Positions 1 through 9,613 of a DNA stretch of 64,000 nucleotides are shown here, piece by piece. This DNA comes from Burkholderiaceae bacterium (GTDB taxonomy: Bacteria; Pseudomonadota; Gammaproteobacteria; Burkholderiales; Burkholderiaceae_F). The stretch's first letter is position 1. The number at the start of each line of letters is the position of its first letter. Location: assembly GCA_019236735.1 (NCBI GenBank), contig JAFAIM010000011.1, positions 1 through 64,000 on the forward strand. The letters are read 5' to 3'. The notes under the pieces were generated by a model that did not search any database, was not told the origin of the DNA, and saw only the letters and a program-made list of their open reading frames with translations. A program made the position numbers and the translations under genes.

Positions 1-943
1 TCGTCTTTTGCACCAGATGCTGCGTGAGGCCGAAAAAGGTCTCGGCCGACAGCGTCAAATGCACCCAGCGCCCACCCGCCAGACGCGCCTGGATCGTCGC
101 AGACGGGTGCGAAGACAGCGCCTCTTTGGCGGCGCGCGCCTTGGCCGTCAGTGTCCGCATGTCCTCGTGGCCCGGCAGCGAAAGCTTGCTCTGCTCGAGG
201 ATCCAGCAATACACGCGGTGGTCGAAGTCGTCGCCACCCAGTGCGGTGTCGCCGCCGGTGGCAAGCACTTCGAATACGCCGCGGCTCAATCGCAGAATCG
301 ATACATCGAAGGTTCCGCCGCCCAGGTCGTAAACGGCATAGATGCCCTCGGACCCATGGTCCAGCCCATAGGCGAGCGCAGCGGCGGTCGGCTCATTCAG
401 CAGACGAAACACGTTCAGCCCGGCCAGACGAGCCGCGTCGCGCGTGGCCTGGCGTTGCGCGTCGTCGAAATAGGCCGGCACCGTGACGACCGCCCCGTCC
501 AGTGGACCGCCGAGCGACGCTTCCGCGCGTTGCCGCAAGGTCTGCAGGATCTCGGCCGAAATTTGCACCGGGCTGCGCACGCCGGCCACCGTGCGCAGCT
601 GAACCATCCCCTCTGTATCGACGAAATCGTAGGGCAGGTTCTCGACGTGCTCGACGTCGCGCAGACCGCGCCCCATGAAGCGCTTGACCGAAACGATCGT
701 GTTGCGCGGGTCCGATGCCTGATGCACCACGGCAGCCTGGCCAACTTCAGACGTGCCGTCGGCCAGCACCCGCACGACCGACGGCAACAGCGCTCGCCCC
801 TGCTCGTCCGCCAGCGCTTGTGTAAAGCCGTTGCGCACGGTCGCCACCAGCGAGTTGGTCGTGCCCAGGTCGATTCCGACCGCGAGGTGATGCGCATGCG
901 GCTCGCTAGACGTGCCGGGCTCGGCGATCTGCAGCAGCGCCAT
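1..943 (-). CDS. hscA: HscA, Fe-S cluster assembly Hsp70 chaperone (partial)
   Basis: Specialised Hsp70 that, with HscB, helps release Fe-S clusters from IscU to acceptor proteins in the cytoplasm. About 314 N-terminal residues are present; the rest lies beyond the left edge of the window. The ATG at 941-943 opens with [10 protein letters not shown], followed by the Hsp70 phosphate-binding motif [12 protein letters not shown] near residue 24. The nucleotide-binding-domain motifs [11 protein letters not shown] and [12 protein letters not shown] follow further on. The short extension before the ATPase core and the position directly after hscB (3 bp gap) identify HscA rather than DnaK. It is the last visible gene of the isc operon. 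Confidence 0.95.
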   Translation of the reverse strand, partial: MALLQIAEPGTSSEPHAHHLAVGIDLGTTNSLVATVRNGFTQALADEQGRALLPSVVRVLADGTSEVGQAAVVHQASDPRNTIVSVKRFMGRGLRDVEHVENLPYDFVDTEGMVQLRTVAGVRSPVQISAEILQTLRQRAEASLGGPLDGAVVTVPAYFDDAQRQATRDAARLAGLNVFRLLNEPTAAALAYGLDHGSEGIYAVYDLGGGTFDVSILRLSRGVFEVLATGGDTALGGDDFDHRVYCWILEQSKLSLPGHEDMRTLTAKARAAKEALSSHPSATIQARLAGGRWVHLTLSAETFFGLTQHLVQKT

Positions 944-946
944 TTT

Positions 947-1489
947 TCAGTCCGCGCGCACGCCGCTCGGCTCTTCGCCGAATTGCGTGAGCTCATGCAG
1001 GAATTTTTCGATGAACATCAGACGGCGCACGCACGCAGCCGCGCCGGTGAAGTCGCGATCGACGTCGATTTGCGCCTGTAGTTGCTCCATTTCCTGCTCG
1101 CGCAGCGCCCGTGCCTGCGCGAGCAGTTGATCCCGGCCGCGCATGTTGCGCTCGGCGCGGATCTGCTCCAGCGCGTGCCGCCACTGCATCTGCTGCTCGA
1201 GGAAATCGGCCGGCACCGAAGCGCCTCCCTCCCGACCCACTTCCACTCCGTGCCGCTCGCACAGGTACGCGGCGCGGCGTACCGGCGAGTTCAGCACTTG
1301 AAACGCTTCGTTGGCCAGCGTGGCCCATTGAAGCGCCGCGCGCCGTTCGGCTGCCCCGGCCGCGGCGTAACGGTCCGGATGTACGTGCGCTTGCACCGTG
1401 CGGTACGCGCGGGCGAGCTCGTCGCCGTCCAGGCCGAAGCGCGGCTCCAGGCCAAACAGAGAAAAGTGGTCCGGTGTTGGGGTGGACAC
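947..1489 (-). CDS. hscB: HscB, J-domain co-chaperone of Fe-S assembly
   Basis: J-domain protein that delivers IscU to HscA and stimulates the HscA ATPase. The translated product is about 180 residues, the usual size for HscB. It has an N-terminal J domain with the HPD tripeptide (in AHVHPDRYA) and a C-terminal helical domain thought to bind IscU. I chose the GTG at 1487-1489 because AGGA lies about 9 nt upstream; a TTG 36 nt further upstream has no such signal. It sits between iscA and hscA, with 3 bp to hscA, as in other proteobacterial isc operons. Confidence 0.93.
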   Translation of the reverse strand: MSTPTPDHFSLFGLEPRFGLDGDELARAYRTVQAHVHPDRYAAAGAAERRAALQWATLANEAFQVLNSPVRRAAYLCERHGVEVGREGGASVPADFLEQQMQWRHALEQIRAERNMRGRDQLLAQARALREQEMEQLQAQIDVDRDFTGAAACVRRLMFIEKFLHELTQFGEEPSGVRAD

Positions 1490-1595
1490 GGGCTTTGTTC
1501 CTGGCGACCTCAGCCGCAGCCGCAACTGTTGCGAGCGGCGCTTACGATCGCAGCCGCGCGCCCCTGTGGCCGGCCGAGCGGCGGGTGAGAAGGTG

Positions 1596-1919
1596 TCAGG
1601 TCCGGAACGATTCGCCGCAGCCGCAACGATCGCGTTCGTTCGGATTGGTGAACCGAAAACCCTCGCTCAACCCTTCGCGAACGAAATCCAGCTCGGTACC
1701 GTCGAGGAACGTCAGGCTCTTGGCATCGACGACGATTTTCACGCCATGCGTCTCGAACGTCTGGTCGTCCGGCTCGATGCGGTCGGCGTACTCCAGCTTG
1801 TACGCCATTCCCGAGCAGCCGCTCGGGCGCACGCCCAAGCGCAGCGCCACGCCCTTACCGCGCCGCGAGAGAAACTCCGCCACGCGCTGCGCAGCTCGTT
1901 CGGTCATCGTTACGGCCAT
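1596..1919 (-). CDS. iscA: IscA, A-type Fe-S carrier
   Basis: A-type carrier that passes Fe-S clusters or iron to target proteins. The 107-residue product has the three conserved cysteines at positions 35, 99 and 101 (contexts SGCSG and CGCGES), matching the E. coli IscA pattern. The open frame runs further upstream, but only the ATG at 1917-1919 gives a family-length protein. It lies 35 bp after iscU in the same orientation and is part of the iscR-S-U-A-hscBA unit. The related carrier ErpA is the main alternative, but the operon context favours IscA. Confidence 0.93.
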   Translation of the reverse strand: MAVTMTERAAQRVAEFLSRRGKGVALRLGVRPSGCSGMAYKLEYADRIEPDDQTFETHGVKIVVDAKSLTFLDGTELDFVREGLSEGFRFTNPNERDRCGCGESFRT

Positions 1920-1954
1920 GATTGCGTTGTCTATGCTCTGGCGAGTCCGGCCGC

Positions 1955-2380
1955 TCAGGCCGGCACCGTTTCGTCCTTGCGCGGCGCCGCACCGGCGCCG
2001 TGCTCCATTTTGTTTCGGTAGTCGGTGATCGCCGCCTTGATCGCATCCTCGGCCAGGATCGAGCAGTGGATCTTGACCGGCGGCAGCGCCAATTCCTCCA
2101 CAATCTGCGTATTGCGGATCTGCATCGCCTGGTCGAGCGTCTTGCCCTTGACCCACTCGGTCACCAGCGAGCTGGAGGCGATTGCGGAACCGCATCCGTA
2201 GGTCTTGAAGCGCGCGTCCTCGATCACACCGTTCTCATTGACGCGGATCTGCAGCTTCATCACGTCGCCGCACGCCGGTGCGCCCACCATTCCGGTGCCG
2301 ATCGACGCGTCATTGCGGTCGAACGAGCCGACGTTGCGGGGGTTTTCGTAATGGTCAACGACTTTTTGACTGTACGACAT
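1955..2380 (-). CDS. iscU: IscU, Fe-S cluster scaffold
   Basis: Scaffold on which IscS-derived sulfur and iron are assembled into [2Fe-2S] clusters. The product is 141 residues. The ligands Cys37, Asp39, Cys63 and Cys106 are all present (contexts GAPACGD, YGCGSA and the chaperone-recognition motif LPPVKIHC). The C-terminus is slightly longer than in E. coli and ends in a charged tail. Located 43 bp after iscS, in operon order. Confidence 0.97.
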   Translation of the reverse strand: MSYSQKVVDHYENPRNVGSFDRNDASIGTGMVGAPACGDVMKLQIRVNENGVIEDARFKTYGCGSAIASSSLVTEWVKGKTLDQAMQIRNTQIVEELALPPVKIHCSILAEDAIKAAITDYRNKMEHGAGAAPRKDETVPA

Positions 2381-2423
2381 GGCTGTTTTCCTCGACCGTA
2401 TGTGCCAGTGCGCCGTGCGCCTC

Positions 2424-3632
2424 TCAGTGCGCCGTCCACTGTACAGTATTCAGATCAATTCCTTCGCTGTGCATTTCCCATAACGGGGACATCTCGCGCA
2501 GGCGCCCGACCTTGCGTTGCAACAGATCGATCGTGTATTCGATCTCCTCGCGCGTGGTAAAGCGGCCCACGGTAAATCGGATCGAGCTGTGTGCCAGCTC
2601 GTCGCTGCGGCCCAGAGCGCGCAGCACATAGGAGGGCTCCAGGCTGGCCGAGGTGCAGGCGGAGCCCGACGACACCGCGACCTCTTTGATTGCCATGATC
2701 AGCGACTCGCCCTCGACGAAGTTGAAGCTCACGTTCAGGTTGTGCGGCACGCGCCGGTGCATGTCGCCGTTGATGTAGACCTCCGGAATCTCCGTCAGCC
2801 CCTCGAGCAGGCGATCGCGCAACGCGCGGATCCGCTCGTTGTCCGCGCTCATGTCCTCGCGCGCGATCCGGAACGCCTCGCCCATCCCGACGATCTGGTG
2901 TGTCGGTAGCGTGCCCGACCGCAAGCCGCGCTCGTGCCCGCCGCCGTGGATCTGCGCTTCCAGCCGCACGCGCGGTTTGCGCCTCACGAACAGCGCGCCC
3001 ACGCCCTTCGGCCCGTATGTCTTGTGCGCCGAAAACGACATCAGGTCGACCTGCAGCTTCTCCAGATCGATTGGAATCTTGCCGCTCGCCTGCGCAGCGT
3101 CGACATGCAGTAGGATCCCGCGCCCTCGACAGATGCGCCCGATCGCCTCGATGTCCTGGATGACGCCGATCTCGTTGTTGACCATCATCACCGACGCGAG
3201 GATCGTGTCGGCCCGCAGCGCGGCCTCGAAGCTGTGCAAGTCGAGCAACCCGTCGGGCTGCACGTCCAGATAGGTCACTTCGAACCCGCTGCGCTCCAGC
3301 TCCCGCATCGTGTCCAGTGTGGCTTTGTGCTCCGTGCGCACGGTGACGAGGTGGCGGCCTTTGTCCCGGTGGAACTGTGCCGCCCCTTTTACCCCCAGAT
3401 TGATCGACTCGGTCGCTCCCGAGGTCCAGATGAGCTCGCGTGGGTCGGCCCGTACCAAAGCGGCCACCTGCTCCCGCGCCCGCTCCACGGCCCGCTCCGC
3501 GTCCCACCCGAACGAGTGGCTGCGCGAGGCGGGATTGCCGAACTGCTCGCGCAAGTACGGCACCATCGCGTCGACCACGCGTGGATCGACCGGTGTGGTT
3601 GCTGAGTAGTCGAGATAGATCGGAATGCGCAT
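2424..3632 (-). CDS. iscS: IscS, cysteine desulfurase
   Basis: PLP enzyme that converts cysteine to alanine and a protein persulfide, supplying sulfur for Fe-S clusters and tRNA thiolation. The product is 402 residues, normal for IscS. Lys204 in [10 protein letters not shown] is the PLP Schiff-base lysine. Cys326 in [10 protein letters not shown] is the persulfide-forming cysteine on the mobile loop. The N-terminus [13 protein letters not shown] is typical. It is the second gene of the isc operon, 37 bp after iscR. Confidence 0.97.
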   Translation of the reverse strand: MRIPIYLDYSATTPVDPRVVDAMVPYLREQFGNPASRSHSFGWDAERAVERAREQVAALVRADPRELIWTSGATESINLGVKGAAQFHRDKGRHLVTVRTEHKATLDTMRELERSGFEVTYLDVQPDGLLDLHSFEAALRADTILASVMMVNNEIGVIQDIEAIGRICRGRGILLHVDAAQASGKIPIDLEKLQVDLMSFSAHKTYGPKGVGALFVRRKPRVRLEAQIHGGGHERGLRSGTLPTHQIVGMGEAFRIAREDMSADNERIRALRDRLLEGLTEIPEVYINGDMHRRVPHNLNVSFNFVEGESLIMAIKEVAVSSGSACTSASLEPSYVLRALGRSDELAHSSIRFTVGRFTTREEIEYTIDLLQRKVGRLREMSPLWEMHSEGIDLNTVQWTAH

Positions 3633-3669
3633 GCGATCGCTTTCGGGAACTCGAATTCGCAGCAGGCGG

Positions 3670-4173
3670 TCAGCCCACCGTCGAACTCTCTTTCACGTCC
3701 TCGCCGCGCGCCGCCCGCCGCGCCGGCCCGTCGATGCTGGCCGTCATTGGCGCCGGCTGCGTCGCCCGCTCTTTCTGCTGCTCGACCAAATCGCGCAGCG
3801 ACACGGAGTCGAGGAAGTCGATCATCTGCCGGTTCAAGCTGGCCCAGAGCTCGTGCGTCATGCAGCGCTGGTCGTTGTCGCAGTTCTCCTTGCCTGCACA
3901 CTGCGTCGCATCCAGCGGCTCGTCGACCGCAAAGATGATATCGGCCACGCTGACCGACTCCATTGGCTTGGCGAGCCGGTATCCCCCGCCAGGGCCGCGG
4001 GTGCTTTCGACCAGCTGGTGCCGCCGCAGTTTCGCAAAGAGCTGCTCCAGGTAAGAAAGCGAAATCCTCTGGCGCTGGCTGATCCCTGCCAGCGTGACCG
4101 GGCCCCGGTGCTGCCGCAGACCGAGGTCGATCATTGCCGTTACCGCGAATCTTCCTTTTGTCGTGAGCCGCAT
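3670..4173 (-). CDS. iscR: IscR, Rrf2-family Fe-S regulator
   Basis: Rrf2-family winged-helix repressor that binds a [2Fe-2S] cluster and adjusts isc expression to Fe-S demand. From the ATG at 4171-4173 the product is 167 residues and starts [11 protein letters not shown], the usual family N-terminus. The cluster ligands Cys92, Cys98, Cys104 and His107 sit exactly as in E. coli IscR. A poly-G tract (GGGG) lies about 8 nt before the start. The C-terminal tail after residue 135 is low-complexity and probably not conserved. It heads the isc operon, and a type-1-like IscR site lies about 100 bp upstream, which fits autorepression. Confidence 0.95.
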   Translation of the reverse strand: MRLTTKGRFAVTAMIDLGLRQHRGPVTLAGISQRQRISLSYLEQLFAKLRRHQLVESTRGPGGGYRLAKPMESVSVADIIFAVDEPLDATQCAGKENCDNDQRCMTHELWASLNRQMIDFLDSVSLRDLVEQQKERATQPAPMTASIDGPARRAARGEDVKESSTVG

Positions 4174-4544
4174 CGGAAATGCCCCATGAAAGTTGAAAAT
4201 CGCCGTTTGATCGGACTTTTTAAGCCACCCGACCAAGTGGAGATCTTGGTCTCTCGTGAGGAGTCGGGCGTTATACCCGACTAAGACAGTTGGGAATGAT
4301 ACCGGTTCCCGACGGACATGGTCAACTTTTGGGATCGTTTCGCAGTTGCATCGATGCTCGAAATACCCGCATTGAGGTAGCCGGAAATGGGCGTGCGGCC
4401 CCCATTTTGAACCGTGACACCAGTTTTCGGGGAAGCCTCACGTCGCGCTAGGGTAAAGACCCCTAACGGCGAAAAAACAGGGTTATGCCGAGAGGGAAAA
4501 GACTTCTCTGCGCTCTGCCTGTTTTTCTTCTCTGCTCTTCTTCT
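4174..4544. other. Intergenic region between phosphatase gene and iscR
   Basis: This 371-bp stretch contains no credible gene. It holds the isc operon promoter and IscR operator near 4270-4297, the leader inverted repeat at 4232-4250, and a weak hairpin around 4449-4467 (TAGGG and CCCTA arms). The latter may lie downstream of the phosphatase gene. A pyrimidine-rich run is visible at about 4516-4555. I see no other regulatory element here. Confidence 0.6.
4270..4297 (-). promoter_or_regulatory. IscR type-1-like operator and -10 box of the isc operon
   Basis: Positions 4273-4297 form an imperfect 25-bp palindrome. It matches the known type-1 IscR consensus (ATASYYGACT-N5-AGTCRRSTAT) at most positions: one half reads ATACCCGACT, the other CAGTTGGGAAT. 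On the minus strand the sequence TATAAC (plus-strand 4270-4275) overlaps its edge and could be the -10 box, which would place transcription start near 4262. No convincing -35 hexamer was seen; that is common for activator- or repressor-dependent promoters. A second inverted repeat, ACCAAG-N7-CTTGGT at 4232-4250, lies in the predicted leader and is unexplained. Confidence 0.7.
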
Positions 4545-5033
4545 TTACGCAGCCGCGTACATCGTTGAGCGCCGGCGCACGACTTCGAGCAGTCCCTGGC
4601 AAGCGTCTTCGACGTAGTCGAGCACAGTGTTGAATCCCTCCGGCCCTCCGTAATACGGATCCGGCACAGTGGCTGCGTCGTGCTCCCCGGCAAAGCGCAT
4701 CAGCAGATGCAACTTGTGTTTGTGCGCGCGCGGGCATTGCTGCTGCAACAATGCAAGGTTTTCCCAATCCATCGCAAGGATCAGGTCGAAATTGCGAAAG
4801 TCCTCCTGCGTGATCTGGCGCGCCCGTAGATCGCCGATCTCATAGCCGCGCCGCTTGGCAGCCTGCTGCGCGCGCGCGTCCGGTGCTTCGCCCACGTGAT
4901 ACGCATGGGTACCAGCCGACTCGATCACGACCAACCCTTCCAGGCCGGCGTCGGCGACCATCTTGCGGAAAACGCCCTGCGCGCTGGGCGAGCGGCAGAT
5001 GTTCCCCATGCATACGAAAAGAACCTTTGTCAT
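4545..5033 (-). CDS. Low-molecular-weight protein tyrosine phosphatase
   Basis: Cytoplasmic phosphatase of the LMW-PTP/arsenate-reductase fold. The product is 162 residues from the ATG at 5031-5033. The N-terminal P-loop C-x5-R is clear: Cys8 to Arg14 within VCMGNICRS. The general-acid loop is VPDPYYGG. An upstream in-frame extension exists but has no family similarity. The neighbour order uvrB, LMW-PTP, iscR on one strand is familiar from Burkholderiales, but the physiological substrate cannot be read from the sequence. Confidence 0.93.
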   Translation of the reverse strand: MTKVLFVCMGNICRSPSAQGVFRKMVADAGLEGLVVIESAGTHAYHVGEAPDARAQQAAKRRGYEIGDLRARQITQEDFRNFDLILAMDWENLALLQQQCPRAHKHKLHLLMRFAGEHDAATVPDPYYGGPEGFNTVLDYVEDACQGLLEVVRRRSTMYAAA

Positions 5034-5242
5034 CTGAGACGCGCCTTTCTCGCTCGGGTGCGCGCTCCGCGACCCGTCATCGCGGCCGGCCCGCAGCCTG
5101 CCGCCAACCCTTTCTCCCAGATCTGCATCCATGATTCCGACCACCCACAGAAGACTAACTACACAGCAAGAAGTTCAAGATCCCCGGTTCTAGCGACACG
5201 AATCTCCGTAGACCAAACAGCCGCGGAGTGGCGTGTCCGACC

Positions 5243-7315
<2,073 letters not shown>

Positions 7316-7440
7316 TACTGCGGTGCAATATGCGCGTTCAAGCGGGCAATGCTATCACCGGAGGCGCTGAACTTCTAGCCCCGCGGATTGTTTGTTACAT
7401 ATAGTAATCAATAACTTACAGGCGCCTACGGCGGTAACGC

Positions 7441-8655
7441 ATGTCTTCCCCTTCCCTATTCGGACAGGTCGAACTGGCTCCGCGCGATCCGATCCTCGGG
7501 TTGACCGAGGCCTTCAACTCGGACCCTCGGCCGGGCAAAGTGAACTTGGGTGTCGGCGTGTACTACGACGAGCAAGGGCGCATCCCGCTGCTCGAATGCG
7601 TGCGGGCCGCCGAGCGTGCCCGGCTGCAAGCGCCCTCGCCGCGCGGCTACCTTCCGATCGAAGGGCCGCCGGCATACGCCGCGCAGGTTCAGCCCCTGCT
7701 GTTGGGAGCGGACTCCGAGGCGATTGCTTCGGGTCGCTGCGTGACCGCCGAGGGGCTGGGCGGGACCGGTGCGCTGCGAATCGGCGCAGAACTGGTCAAG
7801 CGGCTGCGCCCGGCTACAAAAGTGCTGATCAGCGAACCGAGCTGGGAAAACCACCGCGCCCTTTTCGAGGCGGCTGGCTATGCGGTGAGCGCCTATCCGT
7901 ACTACGACGCGGCCACCCACGGTCTGAACCTGACGGGAATGCTGGCCGCGCTTTCGGCCGCCCAACCCGGCACGCTGGTAGTGCTGCACGCTTGCTGCCA
8001 CAACCCGACCGGAGTCGATCCGGACCCGGGCCAATGGCGCCGGATCGTCGATACGGTGCGCGAGCGCGACCTCGTTCCGTTCCTCGACATCGCCTATCAG
8101 GGCTTCGGCGAGGGGTTGGAGCCCGACAGCCTTGCCGTTCGCCTGTTCGAGGCCGCGCGGATCGACACACTCGTCGCCAGCTCCTTCTCCAAGTCCTTTT
8201 CGTTGTACGGAGAGCGAGTCGGGGCGCTGACGATGCTGACGGCCTCGCGCGACGCCGCCGAACGGGTCCTCAGCCAGATCAAGCGGGTGATCCGCGCGAA
8301 CTACTCCAACCCCCCGACGCACGGCGCCGCGCTGGTGACCGCAGTGTTGGCGAGCTCCGAGCTGCGCGATCAGTGGGCGCGGGAGCTTGGTGCGATGCGC
8401 GAGCGAATCCGTTCGATGCGTGAGCGCCTGGTCGACGGACTGGCAAAGCGCGGCGTCGCCACCGACTTCTCGTTTGTGCGGCGGCAGCGCGGCATGTTCT
8501 CGTACTCCGGACTGACTGCTGCACAGGTCGAGCAGTTGCGCGAACGCTTCGCCGTATACGCTGTCAGCACCGGCAGGATCTGCGTCGCCGCCCTGAACTC
8601 AGGCAACATCGACGCGGCATGCGACGCGATTGCCGCGGTACTGAAACCACACTGA
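7441..8655 (+). CDS. tyrB: Aromatic amino acid / aspartate aminotransferase
   Basis: Class-I PLP aminotransferase, probably transferring the amino group between tyrosine, phenylalanine or aspartate and 2-oxo acids. The product is 404 residues. The N-terminus (PRDPILGLTEAFNSD, then KVNLGVGVYYD) and the motif HNPTGVDP are typical of the AspC/TyrB subgroup. Lys251 in SSFSKSFSLYGERVG is the PLP lysine. Which substrate dominates cannot be settled by eye; AspC is the alternative. The gene is separated by 15 bp from the small endonuclease gene that follows on the same strand, so the two may share a transcript. Confidence 0.88.
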   Translation: MSSPSLFGQVELAPRDPILGLTEAFNSDPRPGKVNLGVGVYYDEQGRIPLLECVRAAERARLQAPSPRGYLPIEGPPAYAAQVQPLLLGADSEAIASGRCVTAEGLGGTGALRIGAELVKRLRPATKVLISEPSWENHRALFEAAGYAVSAYPYYDAATHGLNLTGMLAALSAAQPGTLVVLHACCHNPTGVDPDPGQWRRIVDTVRERDLVPFLDIAYQGFGEGLEPDSLAVRLFEAARIDTLVASSFSKSFSLYGERVGALTMLTASRDAAERVLSQIKRVIRANYSNPPTHGAALVTAVLASSELRDQWARELGAMRERIRSMRERLVDGLAKRGVATDFSFVRRQRGMFSYSGLTAAQVEQLRERFAVYAVSTGRICVAALNSGNIDAACDAIAAVLKPH

Positions 8656-8670
8656 CCCGAACATCCGGCG

Positions 8671-9093
8671 ATGGATTCGCGGGTCAAGGGCCTCAATCCA
8701 AAGTTCGTTGGAGACATCTCGCAGTCGATGATCATGGCGGCGCTGCTCAGGAACGGGTATCGCGTTTTGATGCCGTTCGGGGATAACTTTCGCTACGATC
8801 TCGTCGCGGAAGCCGACGGTGTTTTCCGTCGTATCCAGTGCAAGACTGGCCGAATTGCAGCGGGAGCCGTACGCTTTCCAGTGGCCTCGTCGCAATATCA
8901 CCGCGGTGGTAAGCGCGAGGACTATCGAGGGCAAATCGACGCGTTCGGAGTCTTCTGCCCGGATAACAACAAATGCTATTTGGTGCCGATTGGTGACCTT
9001 CCTCTCGTGCGCCAGGCCCACCTTCGAGTGACGCCAAGCCGCAATCGTCAGTCGAAAGGCGTGCGCTGGGCCCAAGAGTATGAACTGCAGTAG
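8671..9093 (+). CDS. Group-I-intron-associated PD-(D/E)XK endonuclease (homing type)
   Basis: A 140-residue protein resembling the PD-(D/E)XK family that includes I-SspI, the homing endonuclease in the tRNA-fMet group I intron of a cyanobacterium. Visible features: KFVGDISQS near residues 11-19; YRVLMPFGDNFRYDLV with candidate metal ligand Asp43; RRIQCKTGR with Gln56 and Lys58 forming the Q-x-K core; and a C-terminal KGVRWAQEY. Family members often have Glu in the first helix; here that place appears to be Gln18, so activity needs testing. It is freestanding, not inside an intron. It ends 12 nt before a tRNA-Asn gene that carries a group I intron, which is why I read it as the intron's mobility partner (inference). 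Confidence 0.82.
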   Translation: MDSRVKGLNPKFVGDISQSMIMAALLRNGYRVLMPFGDNFRYDLVAEADGVFRRIQCKTGRIAAGAVRFPVASSQYHRGGKREDYRGQIDAFGVFCPDNNKCYLVPIGDLPLVRQAHLRVTPSRNRQSKGVRWAQEYELQ

Positions 9094-9105
9094 AATGATT
9101 TCTCT

Positions 9106-9406
9106 TCCCCGATAGCTCAGTCGGTAGAGCGACGGACTGTCAAATGGCAGCACTGTGAGGAAACTCGCAGACGAAAAATCGGGTGAACTCAGGGAATGCC
9201 CCGCAAGGGAGAATCCTGAGCCAAGCCTGCCGAAGGACAAGCAGCGAGTAGGCAGGAAGGTGCAGAGACTAGAGGGTGAGCAGTCCGAGCAATAAACCTC
9301 GTCAGCGCCCGACACCCTAACAGGTCAAGCTGAGGGTGATGAGATAGTCCAGCGCGCGTGCGCTGTAATCCGCAGGTCCCTGGTTCGAGCCCAGGTCGGG
9401 GAGCCA
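9106..9406 (+). tRNA. tRNA-Asn(GUU), interrupted by a group I intron
   Basis: Exon 1 is 9106-9140 and exon 2 is 9366-9406; joined they give a 76-nt tRNA with encoded CCA. The acceptor stem pairs TCCCCGA with TCGGGGA. D-loop (AGCTCAGTCGGTAGAGC) and T-arm (CCTGG-TTCGAGC-CCAGG) are canonical. The joined anticodon loop reads CTGTTAA, so the anticodon is GUU. The gene is broken between the second and third anticodon bases. A likely -10 box, TAGAAT at 9091-9096, overlaps the stop codon of the upstream endonuclease gene. Splicing is required for a functional tRNA. Confidence 0.95.
9141..9365 (+). ncRNA. Self-splicing group I intron in tRNA-Asn (IC3-like)
   Basis: 225-nt intron. The 5' exon ends in U and the intron ends in G, as group I chemistry requires. 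P1 can form between exon CTGT (9137-9140) and internal guide GCAG (9147-9150), giving the U-G wobble at the splice site. P2 is CTGTGAG/CTCGCAG (9153-9170) with a GAAA tetraloop. P4 pairs CTCAGG (9188-9193) with CCTGAG (9215-9220). The R and S core elements GCAGAGACTAG and GAGATAGTCC form P7 through GACTA (9267-9271) and TAGTC (9345-9349). P9 is CAGCGC/GCGCTG (9350-9365), ending at the terminal G. The small size and layout resemble the Azoarcus tRNA-Ile intron. It contains no open reading frame of its own. Confidence 0.95.
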
Positions 9407-9613
9407 TATTCCAGAAGTCGCCCGCGCGGTGGCGCTCGTCCCGCGGCGCCTGGCCGGCCGTCGGCAGCGGCCAACCACGGCGCCGCCAGGCGCTCGCCAG
9501 GCGGATGCGTTCGGAGTATGGTTTTTCGGTTCACTCGGATTTGCGACGCAGCGCACTTTTCTAGCGCCGCAAAACATCCGTCCGACCAACAGGTAAAAGA
9601 GGGGTGGCAATCC

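Noticed and set aside
7316-7440. Possible LexA box for uvrB
   Set aside because: No CTGT-N8-ACAG arrangement is present in the uvrB upstream region.
9189-9407. Minus-strand open frame across the tRNA-Asn with a PGLEPGT-like start
   Set aside because: It is the antisense translation of the tRNA T-arm and intron, a common false gene call over tRNAs.
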